This document shows positions 24,565 through 33,913 of a stretch of DNA of 64,000 nt, in pieces. The stretch comes from Natronosalvus sp042663485 (GTDB lineage Archaea > Halobacteriota > Halobacteria > Halobacteriales > Natrialbaceae). Numbering within the stretch: the stretch's first letter is position 1; each line of letters opens with the position of its first letter. Below the pieces are notes generated by a model. That model saw only the letters and a list, made by a program, of their open reading frames with translations, was not told where the DNA came from and searched no databases. The stretch lies in assembly GCA_042663485.1 (NCBI GenBank), contig JBHTAF010000005.1; one strand, given 5' to 3'. The translations under genes and the position numbers were made by a program.

Positions 24565-25761
24565 TTACTGGCGATCGGCCGGCCCCTCGCTCGAGATCGC
24601 TGGTTCGGCCCCGGAATCTTCGGCCTCGGTTCGTTCCACCCTCGAGGCCTCGGGTCGTTCGCCACGGTACTCGGTGAGCCGGGCCTGTCGAACCCCTGGC
24701 GGATGGCCGGTGAGGACGTAAGGGAGGAGGATGGAGACGGCGTTGATCACGAGGATCAGCAGGATGGGGGCGAGGAACAGTCCGTAGAAGCCGAAGACGA
24801 GAGGTCCAACGATGTAGGAAACCAGGAGCATGCCCGTGTGGGTTTGCTTGCCGCTGATGTGCGCCCGGATGAAGAAGTCTGGGATGAAGTCGACGACGAC
24901 CGCGCTGACGGCTGCCAGCGCGCCAACCGGGACGAGCAGCGAGAGGTCGCCGGTCGCCCACGCGTTCGCCGCGAGGAGGACGATGACGGGGACGTAAACG
25001 AGTTTGATGCCGACGACCGGAATGAGGCTCCCGATGCCGGTCAGCGCGCCGATCAGCGCCGGAAACGGAACGTCGACGGCAGCTGGAGCGAAGAAATTGT
25101 ACGTGTAGAACGTCACGACGCCGACGATGGCCGTGACGAACACGTTCACGATGTTGCCAAAGAGCGTCATCGAGAGTTCTGGGTCCACGGCGCGTGCGTA
25201 AGCACGGAGGACGCCCGACTCGTCGTAGGTCTCGAGCAACCACGAGACGAATCGCGGCCCGTCGATGAGCATGTAGTACGCTAGCGTGACCATGATGATC
25301 AACTGGACGACCGCGCCGCTGACGACGCTGACCGTCCCCGCGAGGCTCAACACCACGACGCCGAGGGAGGCCTGCGAGGAAATATCCGTGACGATGTTTC
25401 GAATCTCGTCGAGATCGAGGCCGGTCACGTCGATCTCCGCGATCACCTCGTTGAGAAACCGATCCTGAACGCCGTAGGCTTCGAGCAACGCCTGGGTTTC
25501 GATGACGATGATCGCGATCGTGTAGGTGATGAGCACGAGGAACGGCACCCCGAACAGCACGAGCGCGAGAATCGCCCGCGGTCGTCGCGGGAGGTTGAAC
25601 CGCTCGAGGGTGCGGTAGATCGGACGTACGGCGTAATAGAGGAAAACCGCGAAGACGAGGACGCCGAGAAACGAGAGGGCGACGTGGGCGACCACCACCA
25701 GCAAGGCAGCGACGATCGATCCGACGGCGATCCGACGGCCGAGTACGCGGTCGCGTTCCAT
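24565..25761 (-). CDS. AI-2E family (PerM-like) transporter
   Basis: The 398-residue membrane protein shows the AI-2E family pattern: two N-terminal helices (SIVAALLVVVAHVALSFLGVLVFAVFLYYAVRPIYRTLERF), a long amphipathic region (residues ~90-145), LAYYMLIDGPRFV, and a helical bundle with GIGSLIPVVGIKLVYVPVIV and GPLVFGFYGLFLAPILLILV. The family includes autoinducer-2 exporters and Na+/H+-linked proteins. Substrates in archaea are unknown. The C-terminal ~40 residues are charged and cytosolic. It is monocistronic and divergent from a UspA gene. Confidence 0.9.
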   Translation of the reverse strand: MERDRVLGRRIAVGSIVAALLVVVAHVALSFLGVLVFAVFLYYAVRPIYRTLERFNLPRRPRAILALVLFGVPFLVLITYTIAIIVIETQALLEAYGVQDRFLNEVIAEIDVTGLDLDEIRNIVTDISSQASLGVVVLSLAGTVSVVSGAVVQLIIMVTLAYYMLIDGPRFVSWLLETYDESGVLRAYARAVDPELSMTLFGNIVNVFVTAIVGVVTFYTYNFFAPAAVDVPFPALIGALTGIGSLIPVVGIKLVYVPVIVLLAANAWATGDLSLLVPVGALAAVSAVVVDFIPDFFIRAHISGKQTHTGMLLVSYIVGPLVFGFYGLFLAPILLILVINAVSILLPYVLTGHPPGVRQARLTEYRGERPEASRVERTEAEDSGAEPAISSEGPADRQ

Positions 25762-25891
25762 CGACCCGTGCTACGACGTACCGGTATTTCACTCCATTGG
25801 CATAACGTTGGCTGCTCACCGGCCGAACGTGGGAACTCGTCGCTGAATACTCGAGGTGGCTTTACGGTTCCCCCCGTCGAATCGAACCAGT

Positions 25892-26314
25892 ATGGCACGC
25901 TCGATTCTCGTCCCCCACGACGGATCCTCGCACGCACAGGCGGCCCTCGAGTACGCCCTCGAAACGTTTCCGAACGCCTCGATCGTCCTGTTTCACGCGA
26001 TCGATCCGTTCGAGGTGACGCCGACCGAGGAACAGCTTTCGCCCCTGACCGACGCCTGGCTCACCGACCAGGAGTCGGAGGCCGCCGATCTCTTCGCCGA
26101 AGCGACGGCGTCGCTCGAGGGCGACGTGTCGATCGAGACCGCGACTGCCGTCGGGTCGCCAGCCCAGTCGATCGTGGCTCACGTCGAGGACGCGGACGCC
26201 GATCAGATCGTCATGGGCAGTCGCGGACGCGGCGGTGCGGCCGGCCTACAGATGGGGAGTACGGCCGAAATCGTCGTCAAGCGAGCGAACGTCCCGGTGA
26301 CGGTCGTTCGATAG
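25892..26314 (+). CDS. Universal stress protein (UspA family)
   Basis: The 140-residue single-domain Usp starts at ATG 25892 (MARSILVPHDGSSHAQAALEYALETF). It carries the ATP-binding signature GSRGRGGAAGLQMGSTAEIV near the C-terminus (G-x2-G-x9-GS), so it is the nucleotide-binding type. A TATA-like CTTTACGG ends about 27 bp upstream, supporting this start over a GTG-like codon at 25856. Usp proteins are small cytosolic dimers that respond to stress or modulate transporters. It stands between an AI-2E transporter and a thioredoxin gene, with no operon. Confidence 0.9.
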   Translation: MARSILVPHDGSSHAQAALEYALETFPNASIVLFHAIDPFEVTPTEEQLSPLTDAWLTDQESEAADLFAEATASLEGDVSIETATAVGSPAQSIVAHVEDADADQIVMGSRGRGGAAGLQMGSTAEIVVKRANVPVTVVR

Positions 26315-26380
26315 TCGCCGGGTCTTCTGTCCGCCTGGAGCGGGAGCCCCTGAACACCACCCTGAGCTACTCGAGAAGGA

Positions 26381-26806
26381 CTACTCGAGCAATCCCCGTA
26401 ACGTCGATTCCTCCTGCATCCCCACCAGCTGTTTGGCGGGCCGACCGTTCTCGAAGAGGATCAGCGTCGGGAGCCCGCGGACGCCGTACTGCTGGGCGAC
26501 TCCCGGAAGCGCCTCGGTATCGACTTTCGCGATCGTTCCCGGCGTGTCGGCGGCGAGTCGGTCGAGGACGGGCGCGAGCATCTGGCAGGGACCACACCAG
26601 TCGGCGTAGAAGTCGACGAGGACGCGATCGTACTCCTGGAGCACCTGCTCGAAGTGCGACTGGCTCTCGACGGCGATCGGCTGGTCCGGACACGACGCGC
26701 GCTGGTGGTCCTGCTCGGCTTTCGACTTCAGTTCCTCGATCTTGCGTTCGCGTATACGTTCGAGTTCGTCGTCTTCCCCCGGATTCGTCTCATCGTCCGT
26801 GCTCAT
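26381..26806 (-). CDS. Thioredoxin with acidic helical N-terminal extension
   Basis: The 141-residue protein has a thioredoxin domain (residues ~45-141): VLVDFYADWCGPCQMLAPVLDRLA with redox Cys71 and Cys74, GVRGLPTLILFENG containing the cis-Pro, and a final helix. The first ~40 residues (DDETNPGEDDELERIRERKIEELKSKAEQ) are an extra charged helix found in some haloarchaeal thioredoxins. It also holds one more Cys (RASCPDQ). It would reduce cytosolic disulfides using thioredoxin reductase. The gene is monocistronic and convergent with UspA. Confidence 0.93.
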   Translation of the reverse strand: MSTDDETNPGEDDELERIRERKIEELKSKAEQDHQRASCPDQPIAVESQSHFEQVLQEYDRVLVDFYADWCGPCQMLAPVLDRLAADTPGTIAKVDTEALPGVAQQYGVRGLPTLILFENGRPAKQLVGMQEESTLRGLLE

Positions 26807-26868
26807 ACATGTCGTTCGTTCGCCGCGTCAAAAGCGATTTCGCTGTGCTCGAGCTGCCGAGGCACTCG

Positions 26869-27735
26869 TCAAAACGGAAGTTTCGAACGGAGCCAGCTCA
26901 GGAAGCCGCTCGAGTCCTCGTCTCCGTCGTCCGTCGGAACGAGGTCCGTCTCCGCCGTTTCGGCGTCAGAGACGACGAGTGCAGACTCTTCGCCTGATGC
27001 CGGCTCCTCGTCCGACGCGGTCGACTCGAGGGAGTAGTCGACCCGTCCGCCCCGAGGGGTGGTGTCGGGTTCGGAGGCGCGTTCGTCGGTGTCGCCGCCG
27101 TCGCCGCCGTCGTCGCCAGCCTCACTGACAGCGCTCTCCGATTCGTCGACCGAGTCCGCCACCCGATCAGGCTCGTCTCCGTCCTCGCCCCTTGTCTCGT
27201 CGTCGAACCTGGATTCGGATTCGGATTCGGATTCGGATTCGGGTATGTGTTCGGGATCAGATTCGGACTCGGAATCGCCTTCGAGACCACTCGCTTCCGG
27301 GACCGAATCAGCCTCCGTCGCTCCCGAATCGCCGTCGCCCGCGGAAGACGAGTCGTCACCGCTATCGACCCAGAGAAATTCGTCGGATCGCGTCCGACCG
27401 GTTAGCAACAGGTCGTCGAGCGCACCCTCGTCGACCAGCTCGTCGTCGACATCGTAATCGGGCTCGTCGTCCTCGTCGGCGCTCGCGATGATCTCCTCGG
27501 GGCTCTCGTCTTCGAGAACTTCGTCCATTCCGGAGTCGGCGGCCTCGTCGCGAAGCTGACTGAAGAGGTCAGCAGCAGTCACGTCCTCGACGTCGTCACC
27601 GTGTGCCGTCTCGTCGGGGTCAACCGGCTCCTCGTCGGCCGAGTCATCTTCGATTTCCCCGAAGAGCTCGTCCATGCTCGGACCGATATCGAAATCCCCC
27701 TCCCTCGATTTTTCATCGGTCGTACTATCGGTCAT
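26869..27735 (-). CDS. Highly acidic low-complexity protein (288 aa)
   Basis: The protein has no Cys and is about 40 percent Asp/Glu. Short ordered-looking segments lie at the N-terminus (FDIGPSMDELFGEIEDD), in the middle (VTAADLFSQLRDEAADSGMDEVL; GALDDLLLTGRTRSDEFLWVDSG) and at the C-terminus (SGFLSWLRSKLPF). These look like peptide motifs within a disordered chain. Between them runs an Asp/Ser/Glu linker that includes a Ser-Glu dipeptide run. This pattern suits an adaptor or regulatory protein, but the family is not identified. Start ATG 27735; upstream AT-rich sequence can serve as promoter. Confidence 0.75.
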   Translation of the reverse strand: MTDSTTDEKSREGDFDIGPSMDELFGEIEDDSADEEPVDPDETAHGDDVEDVTAADLFSQLRDEAADSGMDEVLEDESPEEIIASADEDDEPDYDVDDELVDEGALDDLLLTGRTRSDEFLWVDSGDDSSSAGDGDSGATEADSVPEASGLEGDSESESDPEHIPESESESESESRFDDETRGEDGDEPDRVADSVDESESAVSEAGDDGGDGGDTDERASEPDTTPRGGRVDYSLESTASDEEPASGEESALVVSDAETAETDLVPTDDGDEDSSGFLSWLRSKLPF

Positions 27736-27974
27736 GTCCTCTTCTCTCCGAATAGAATATCAATCGGCATTAAGCTTTGGAATATTAACAGTCACTGAAG
27801 TGTGATATTCGATCTTCGTTTCGAACGTCAGCGCTCGATTTCAGAAGTATACGTATCGCTACACGAGGTGCGGAAACGGACGGGAAATCAAGGTGCGCAA
27901 CGCAGTTGGCGCACCTGACGGACCAAATCGGGAATCGTGAGAGTAAAATCCGGTGGTCGTCACGGTTCAGTCAG

Positions 27975-29297
27975 ATGGCAGACCGCGGGTTCGACCTCGA
28001 GGAGCAATTGACGTCCCTGGCCGACGCGGACCGACGGTACTCGCTCGCGCCGACCGACCGAATCGATTCCCGCGGCTACGTCTCCGAGCCACCGAGGGGC
28101 GGCCTTCCGGTCCTCGAGGCCGACGAACTCCTCGTGTTCGGCTCGAACAACTACCTGGGGTTGACCGCGAACCAGCGGGTCCAGAACGCCGCGCGACAGG
28201 CCGCCGCCACCGTCGGGACCGGATCCGGCGGGAGTCGAGTCGCGACCGGCGATACGATGGTCCACCACGACCTCGAGCGACTGCTCGCCGAGACCTTCGA
28301 GACGGATCGCGCGCTCGCGTTTTCCTCGGGCTACGCGGCGAACGTCGGGACGATCACTGCCCTCGAGCCCGATGTCGTCTTCGTCGACGAGTACACCCAC
28401 GTGAGCGCGTTCGATGGCTGTCGGCTCTCCGGAACCGAGGTCGTCCCGTACGGCCACTGCGATCCCGACGCCCTCCGCGAGGCGGTGGACGATGCCCTCG
28501 AGCGGCGTGCTATCGGTGGAGTAACAGCCGACGTCGACGCCGACGCCGTCGCCGATACCAAGGCCGACGCCGACGCCACCACCGTCACCGACGCCAACGC
28601 CGTCGCCGACGACGAATCCTGGCTCGTCGTCACCGATTCGGTCTTCAGCCAGGACGGGTGGGTCGCTCCGCTCGAGGAACTCTGCGACGTCGCCGACTCG
28701 GTCGGCGCCTGGGTCATGGTCGACGAGAGCCACGCCACCGGCCTCTACGTCCGCGGTGGTGGAATCGTCCAGGCCGAAGGCCTCGCCGACCGCGTCGACA
28801 TTCAGATGGGCGCGCTCTCGACGGCGCTCGCCAGCCAGGGCGGCTACGTCGCAGGCGACGACGCGTTAATCGAGTGGCTGGCCGCTCGTGCGCCGCCGTT
28901 CGTCGAGTCGACGGGACTGACCCCGATGGCGGCCGCAGCGGCGAGCGAGGCGCTCCACCTCTCGAAACACGGTGACCACCGCGAATCCCTCTGGGAAAAC
29001 GTTACGCGTCTCCGCGACGGCCTGCTGACGATGGGCTACGAGGTCGACGGCGATTCGCAGATCCTGCCGGTCTACGTCGAGACGCGAGACGCGGCCCGAA
29101 CCCTGGCGGACGACCTCCGCGACCGGGGCGTGATTGTTTCCGCTCCCGTTCGTCCGAATTCCGGAGGACACGCGTCCAGGAACGCGGTTCGGGAGGGGTA
29201 CGTCTACGCGCTTCCGACGGCCGCACACACTCGCGACGATCTCGTCGCCTGTCTCGAGGCGTTCCAGGGTGCAGGCGAATCCCTCGACCTCCTGTAG
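27975..29297 (+). CDS. AONS/KBL-like alpha-oxoamine synthase homologue lacking the PLP lysine
   Basis: The 440-residue protein clearly belongs to the 8-amino-7-oxononanoate synthase (BioF)/2-amino-3-ketobutyrate ligase family. It has FGSNNYLGL, GTGSGGSRVATG, the FSSGYAANVGTI helix, a TDSVFSQDG strand, the VMVDESHATG Asp, and the C-terminal VSAPVRPNSG (normally ...RPPTVP-like). In the family motif G-T-L-S-K-A-x-G-x-x-G-G the Schiff-base Lys is replaced: here it reads GALSTALASQGGYVAG, with Thr283 (ACG at 28821-28823) in its place. The enzyme should therefore be unable to form the internal aldimine. An acidic Asp-Ala repeat (residues ~195-220) is inserted. A TATA (GTAAAATCC) 27 bp before ATG 27975 supports expression. 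No other biotin genes are nearby. Confidence 0.85.
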   Translation: MADRGFDLEEQLTSLADADRRYSLAPTDRIDSRGYVSEPPRGGLPVLEADELLVFGSNNYLGLTANQRVQNAARQAAATVGTGSGGSRVATGDTMVHHDLERLLAETFETDRALAFSSGYAANVGTITALEPDVVFVDEYTHVSAFDGCRLSGTEVVPYGHCDPDALREAVDDALERRAIGGVTADVDADAVADTKADADATTVTDANAVADDESWLVVTDSVFSQDGWVAPLEELCDVADSVGAWVMVDESHATGLYVRGGGIVQAEGLADRVDIQMGALSTALASQGGYVAGDDALIEWLAARAPPFVESTGLTPMAAAAASEALHLSKHGDHRESLWENVTRLRDGLLTMGYEVDGDSQILPVYVETRDAARTLADDLRDRGVIVSAPVRPNSGGHASRNAVREGYVYALPTAAHTRDDLVACLEAFQGAGESLDLL

Positions 29298-29404
29298 ACG
29301 GATTTTCGTCCTCGAGTCTCGAACTATCGCTCTCGAAGGTCAACGTTCGTCCTCGAGGTTTGTATACACACACTCGAAACCCGCACACTCGAGCGGTTTA
29401 GCGG

Positions 29405-30997
29405 CTAGAAAAAGTCGGATAGGCCCGACTGTCCATCGTCGTCCTCGGCCTCTTCGTTCGCCTCGCCCTCGGCGCTCACGTCCTCATCCGACGCACCATC
29501 GTCGGCCTCTGCGCTCGAGTCGCCATCCGTCCCCGAAGTCGCCCCATCGTCGGCGTCCGAGGCCGAGGATCCCACGTCGAGAAGCGACGCGTTCGCCGAA
29601 TCCGTGGGTTCGTCGCTCGAGTCCGACCCGTCACTCGAACCGTCGTCGCTCCCGGCGTCCGCGTCGCTCGAGTCGTCGGCGTCCGCGGTACCGAAAAACG
29701 CGGATCCGGAGTGCGAGACCGTCTCCTCGGCCTGGCGTTCGGCGGCGTCCTCGACGATCGACTCGACCTTGTTGGTGTCGGCGCCGCTCCCGGTGACGAA
29801 CGAGACCTCCTTCTCGTCGAGGTCGTAGGCGGCCGCCATCGCGACGGTCAACTCCCGGTTTCGACAGAGGTGGGTCATGCTCGAGAGGAACGGCATGATC
29901 TCCCGGCGGACGGTGCCGATGCTCGCGCCCTCCCGGTCGGCGATCCGCTGGGCGATGGCGTCGCGCCGGTCGCGGGTGCCGCGCGTTCGTCCGAGTTTCG
30001 ACCAGTAGCTCGGCGGGCCGTACCGGGTCCAGCCGCCTTTGGGCTCGCGCCTCGAGGCGGCGACGCCGGCGGCGATGTTATCGGTCGCGTAGCGCCAGTA
30101 CGAGTAGTCCTGGGTCGAGCGCACCCGACCCAGCCAGCGGTCGGCGTTGCTCATGAACTCGTAGGCGTCGGCGAGTTCGCCGCCCGAGTAGTCCTTCGGG
30201 ACGTTGTCCTCGACCCAGTTGAGCAGGTCGTCGGGCGTCTCGTCGGTGTCGTAGGCAGCCAGCAGGGCGCCGTGGGCGTCCTTCTCTTTGATGAGCGCAT
30301 CGAGGAAGTCGAAGATTCCTTCAGTGCTGTCGCGTTCGCTCGTCACGACGTCGTCGACCGTCAGGCGCTCGCTCCCCTCCGCGACCGCCTGCAGGTCGTT
30401 GACCGCGGACCGAAGGTCGCCGCTCGTCGCGTCGGCGATCTTGCGGAGGGCGTCGTCCTCGAACTCGATGCCCTCGCGTCGACAGATGTCCCGGAGGACG
30501 GGGACGATCGAGCGCGCCGAGACGTCGCGGAACTCGATAGTCTGGCAGTAGTTTCGCAGCGAGTTGCTCATGTCGTAGAACTCGTTGGCCACGAGGACGA
30601 TCGGCTGGCTGGCCGACTTGACGATTCGAGTAACCTCTCGAGAGCCCCCATAGTCGGCGTTGCCGTGGAAGTTATCGGCCTCGTCGAGGATGACGAGGCG
30701 GCGACCGCCGCTGCCGCCGGTCAGCGTGCCACTCTTCGAGGCCTCGCCGGCGACGCGCTTGATCACGTCGGCCTGGCGGTCGTCGCTGGCGTTGAGTTCC
30801 ATCACCGGCCAGCCCATGTCGTTGGCCAGCGCGTGGGCGGCCGAGGTCTTCCCGATACCCGGACTCCCGTGGACGATGACGGGCTTTCGGTGCTCGTCCC
30901 ACGTCCTCGCCCACTCCTCGAGTTTGTTGCGGGCCTTGTCGTTTCCCCGTACCTCCGACAGCGTCGTCGGGCGGTACGTTTCCGTCCAGTCGCTCAT
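29405..30997 (-). CDS. rfcL: Replication factor C large subunit
   Basis: The 530-residue AAA+ clamp loader subunit loads PCNA onto primed DNA. Walker A is GSPGIGKTS (residues ~44-52) and Walker B is LVILDEADN. There is no SRC Arg finger in the standard small-subunit position, as expected for the large subunit. The C-terminal collar region includes WRYATDNIAAGVAAS and RYGPPSYWSKLGRTRG, typical of archaeal RfcL. From ~420 on comes an acidic Ser/Asp tail that ends exactly in QSGLSDFF, a textbook PCNA-interacting (PIP) box. The start context TETYRPTTLSEVRGND matches the family N-terminus. Confidence 0.96.
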   Translation of the reverse strand: MSDWTETYRPTTLSEVRGNDKARNKLEEWARTWDEHRKPVIVHGSPGIGKTSAAHALANDMGWPVMELNASDDRQADVIKRVAGEASKSGTLTGGSGGRRLVILDEADNFHGNADYGGSREVTRIVKSASQPIVLVANEFYDMSNSLRNYCQTIEFRDVSARSIVPVLRDICRREGIEFEDDALRKIADATSGDLRSAVNDLQAVAEGSERLTVDDVVTSERDSTEGIFDFLDALIKEKDAHGALLAAYDTDETPDDLLNWVEDNVPKDYSGGELADAYEFMSNADRWLGRVRSTQDYSYWRYATDNIAAGVAASRREPKGGWTRYGPPSYWSKLGRTRGTRDRRDAIAQRIADREGASIGTVRREIMPFLSSMTHLCRNRELTVAMAAAYDLDEKEVSFVTGSGADTNKVESIVEDAAERQAEETVSHSGSAFFGTADADDSSDADAGSDDGSSDGSDSSDEPTDSANASLLDVGSSASDADDGATSGTDGDSSAEADDGASDEDVSAEGEANEEAEDDDGQSGLSDFF

Positions 30998-31349
30998 TGT
31001 CGGAGGTAGGGACGAGTCGCGTTTAGTGGTTGCGGAGCGTCACCCTTGACGAGCGTCTCCAGTCGAGGTGAGACGTCACCTCCTTTCGGAAGCGTCGTCG
31101 CTCGAGACGATGCTCGGTCCGATGAATGGCGACATTTGCAGGTGGTGCGACTGTCGGACCCGATTCTTGCCCGCTCGAAACCGTACGTTACGGCTCCTCA
31201 CCCGGCGAACGCTCCGAATCTCGGACGATCGTCTGGTTGGTACAGGAAACAGTCTCTCGAGCAGTCTAGGGGACGATTACCATCGTTTCATCGCCGAAAC
31301 TGAGCTTACACGCAGAATAAGCAAGAGGTTCGGTGGTGCCGGGATCAGT
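30998..31349. other. Intergenic region upstream of the second propeller gene
   Basis: The frame of the downstream gene stays open back to 31068, but the encoded Arg/Leu-rich sequence looks non-haloarchaeal, so I treat this as non-coding. A GAATAAGC element at ~31315-31322 is a candidate TATA, about 28 bp ahead of ATG 31350. Nothing else is recognised. Confidence 0.45.
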
Positions 31350-33005
31350 ATGTCCCTCTGGCCCAGGCGGACCGCGATGGCTCTCGGCGCATCGCTCGTC
31401 ATCGGCAGTCTCCTCGGTGCGGCCGAGACGAGTAACGGGGCCGACGCGAAGTCGACGGTGCCGATGGCGATACCCGCGGACACCGATAGCTGGGCGTCCT
31501 ACCACGGCACCCCCGGAAACACCGCCGCCATCTCGGGCTCGAGTCGGTTTCCAGCGCCCGAGACGGTCGCCTGGGAATACGAGCAGGACGGCGACGTCGC
31601 GGTCGCCAACGGCACGGTCTATCTCCGGACGGGTGCTGGCGTCCACGCCCTCTCCGCCAGCGACGGATCCCTCCAGTGGGTGCGAGAGGACGTCGGCGCC
31701 GACGGAACGCCCGCCGTCGTTGACGATACCGTCTACGTCACCGGCGACCGGGTAACGGCGCTCGACGCCGACAGCGGCGATACCGTCTGGTCGACGTCGT
31801 TCGGAACGGACGGCCGGATTCCGAGCCCGACCGTCCTCGACGGGTCGGTCTACGTCGTCGTCGACGGCGCCCTTCGCTCGCTCGACGCCGACGACGGGAG
31901 TCCCCAGTGGCGACGGAGTGCGGTCGACCTCGAGCGGCGGGGCGCCGACGCGGCTTCGTTCGCTTCGATTCCAGTCGCCGTCGCGAACGACCTCGTGTAT
32001 GCCGCCGTTGGCGACGCCGGTTTCGTCGCGCTCGACGCCGAGTCGGGGGAGCCGGTGTGGGCCGTCCAGGAGGAGACTCCCTCGAGAGGCGAGGGACTTC
32101 CCTCAATCGTGGCGACCGAAGACCGCCTCTACGTGGCGTGGCTCGGCGACGGCGGCGATGGTGACGTCGACGACGGTGACGACGAGGGCGTCGACGGTGA
32201 CAGCGACGAGGGGGAGGAAGAACTGTGCCTGGTCCTCGACGCCGACGACGGGGCGGTCCTCGAGCGAGTCGAGTTGCGGTTCCCACTCGCGGCGACCGAC
32301 ATCGTCAGAGTCACCGCCGAGCGACACGGTGTCAACGCGTACAACTACGAAACCGACCACAGCTGGACCGTCGGCGGGTCGATAGACGCGTGGGGGCGGC
32401 CATCCATCGGGGGCCGGACGGTCGTCGTTCCGTACCACCCTACCGATGGAAGCCCCGCCCTCTTTGGAGTCGACATCGAGACGGGCCTCGAGCAGTGGTC
32501 GTTCCCGCTGGCGGCCATTGGACTCCCCGACCCTCGCGAGACGAGGTGGCCCACCCTCACGTATGCGATCAGTGACGGAATGGTGTACCTGTCGGGGGGC
32601 GGGAGCCTCGTCGCGCTCGAGCCAGCGGCGGAGGTTGGCGCGAACGAGGCCGGCGAGGACGAAGACGACGCGGCCGGTGACGACACTATGGACGGCAACG
32701 AGGCGGACGACGCCGACGATGAACACGAATCGAGGCCGGACGAGGGCATCGCGTCGGACGAAAGCGGCGACAGCGACACCGACGACGATTCGCTGAATGC
32801 CATTGAAAGCGACAACGAGACGCGCGATGACGACACCGAGGCCACCACATTCGACCATACCGATCACGAGATGGACGTCCAGAACGACTCGTCAAGCGAG
32901 GAAGACGGCGCATCCGGGTTCACCGTCGGTACTGGACTCGTTAGCGGGGGACTCGTCCTCGAGTGGCTCCGTCGTCGAATACCCGCGAACGACTCGGAGC
33001 AGTAG
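31350..33005 (+). CDS. Secreted PQQ-type propeller protein with acidic stalk and C-terminal helix
   Basis: The 551-residue protein starts MSLWPRRTAMALGASLVIGSLLGAAE, a signal-peptide-like leader with RR but no lipobox. Residues ~50-430 carry propeller blades (LSASDGSLQWVRE, LDADSGDTVWSTS, LDADDGSPQWRR, LDAESGEPVWAVQ, VDIETGLEQWSF). One blade contains an inserted Asp/Gly-rich loop (DGGDGDVDDGDDEGVDGD). Residues ~435-520 are a long Asp/Glu/Asn stalk. The end (SGFTVGTGLVSGGLVLEWLRRRI) is a weak hydrophobic segment with Arg behind it, like a C-terminal anchor. Anchoring at the cell surface by this tail is an inference. No ligand residues point to an enzyme. Confidence 0.85.
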   Translation: MSLWPRRTAMALGASLVIGSLLGAAETSNGADAKSTVPMAIPADTDSWASYHGTPGNTAAISGSSRFPAPETVAWEYEQDGDVAVANGTVYLRTGAGVHALSASDGSLQWVREDVGADGTPAVVDDTVYVTGDRVTALDADSGDTVWSTSFGTDGRIPSPTVLDGSVYVVVDGALRSLDADDGSPQWRRSAVDLERRGADAASFASIPVAVANDLVYAAVGDAGFVALDAESGEPVWAVQEETPSRGEGLPSIVATEDRLYVAWLGDGGDGDVDDGDDEGVDGDSDEGEEELCLVLDADDGAVLERVELRFPLAATDIVRVTAERHGVNAYNYETDHSWTVGGSIDAWGRPSIGGRTVVVPYHPTDGSPALFGVDIETGLEQWSFPLAAIGLPDPRETRWPTLTYAISDGMVYLSGGGSLVALEPAAEVGANEAGEDEDDAAGDDTMDGNEADDADDEHESRPDEGIASDESGDSDTDDDSLNAIESDNETRDDDTEATTFDHTDHEMDVQNDSSSEEDGASGFTVGTGLVSGGLVLEWLRRRIPANDSEQ

Positions 33006-33146
33006 TTCTCGTCAGCTAGACTGCACGGACCTGTCCGCTGGAATCGGCAGCCCCCCGTTCTGAAACGTCGTGTACCAGACCAGGAACGTCACGCACTCAC
33101 ACAGCGCCCAAAGAGTGACGGTCCTCGTCGCGGAACGTCTCGCCGA

Positions 33147-33761
33147 ATGTTCCCCGAGACGTTCGAGACCGATCGGCTTCGGTTCGAGCCGTTGACGACC
33201 GAGACGATCACGCCTCTCGAGCTGTACGAGTACACGAACCCGGCCACTGACTTCGGGGCGGTCGCCACGCACCTCACGACCGACGTCCACAAGACGCCGA
33301 ACGACGCCCGCGAGTACCTCCTCGAGTCCGAAAAAGGGTGGAACGACGCCACGCGAGCGAACTGGGCGATCTACCCGCTCGAGGGCGAACCCGCCGCCGG
33401 GGCGTTCGCCGGCGTCGCCAGCCTCATCCCGCTCTGGGAGAAGCGGACCGCTCGCCTCGGCGTCTGGCTCCGCAAACCGTTCTGGGGGCGCGGCTACTCG
33501 AGCGAGCGCGCCGCAGCGACCATCGCCGTCGCGTTCGACCGACTCGACCTCGAGGTGGTCTCGGTTGGCTACCTCGAGGGCAATGCAAAGTCGAAACGGG
33601 CGATCGAGAAGTACGTCGAGCGCTACGGGGGGATGTACGACGGCGTGTTGCGAAACTGGGTGCCACTCGACGGCGAGGTCCGCGACCTGCACCGGTACAC
33701 GATCACCGCCGAGGCCTGGGAGGCGAATCGGCCCGAGACGGCGTATACGGGTCGCGAGTGA
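33147..33761 (+). CDS. GNAT family N-acetyltransferase (RimJ/RimL type)
   Basis: The 204-residue protein starts MFPETFETDRLRFEPLT, the standard opening of RimJ/RimL-like acetyltransferases. Motif A, which binds acetyl-CoA, is LGVWLRKPFWGRGYSSERA (R-x-x-G-x-G/A pattern around FWGRGYS). Motif B follows (VSVGYLEGNAKSKRAIEKYVERYGG). It probably acetylates N-termini, small amines or antibiotics; the target cannot be read from sequence. It is convergent with nothing and stands alone between a propeller protein and a membrane protein. Similarity is good over full length. Confidence 0.9.
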   Translation: MFPETFETDRLRFEPLTTETITPLELYEYTNPATDFGAVATHLTTDVHKTPNDAREYLLESEKGWNDATRANWAIYPLEGEPAAGAFAGVASLIPLWEKRTARLGVWLRKPFWGRGYSSERAAATIAVAFDRLDLEVVSVGYLEGNAKSKRAIEKYVERYGGMYDGVLRNWVPLDGEVRDLHRYTITAEAWEANRPETAYTGRE

Positions 33762-33913
33762 GGTGGTACTCGAGTGAACGTCGTTGCTCGAGTGAGTGAC
33801 GATGACCGAGTGAGTGACGTCGAAGACACCAGCCAGGACGACCGAAAGGGTCGACGAAGGACGAAGGAAGCTTTAGGTCACTCCCACAGACAGTACCCGT
33901 CAGGGAACTCGAG

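Noticed and set aside
29711..31009. 432-aa plus-strand frame opposite rfcL
   Set aside because: Antisense shadow of the RFC large subunit.
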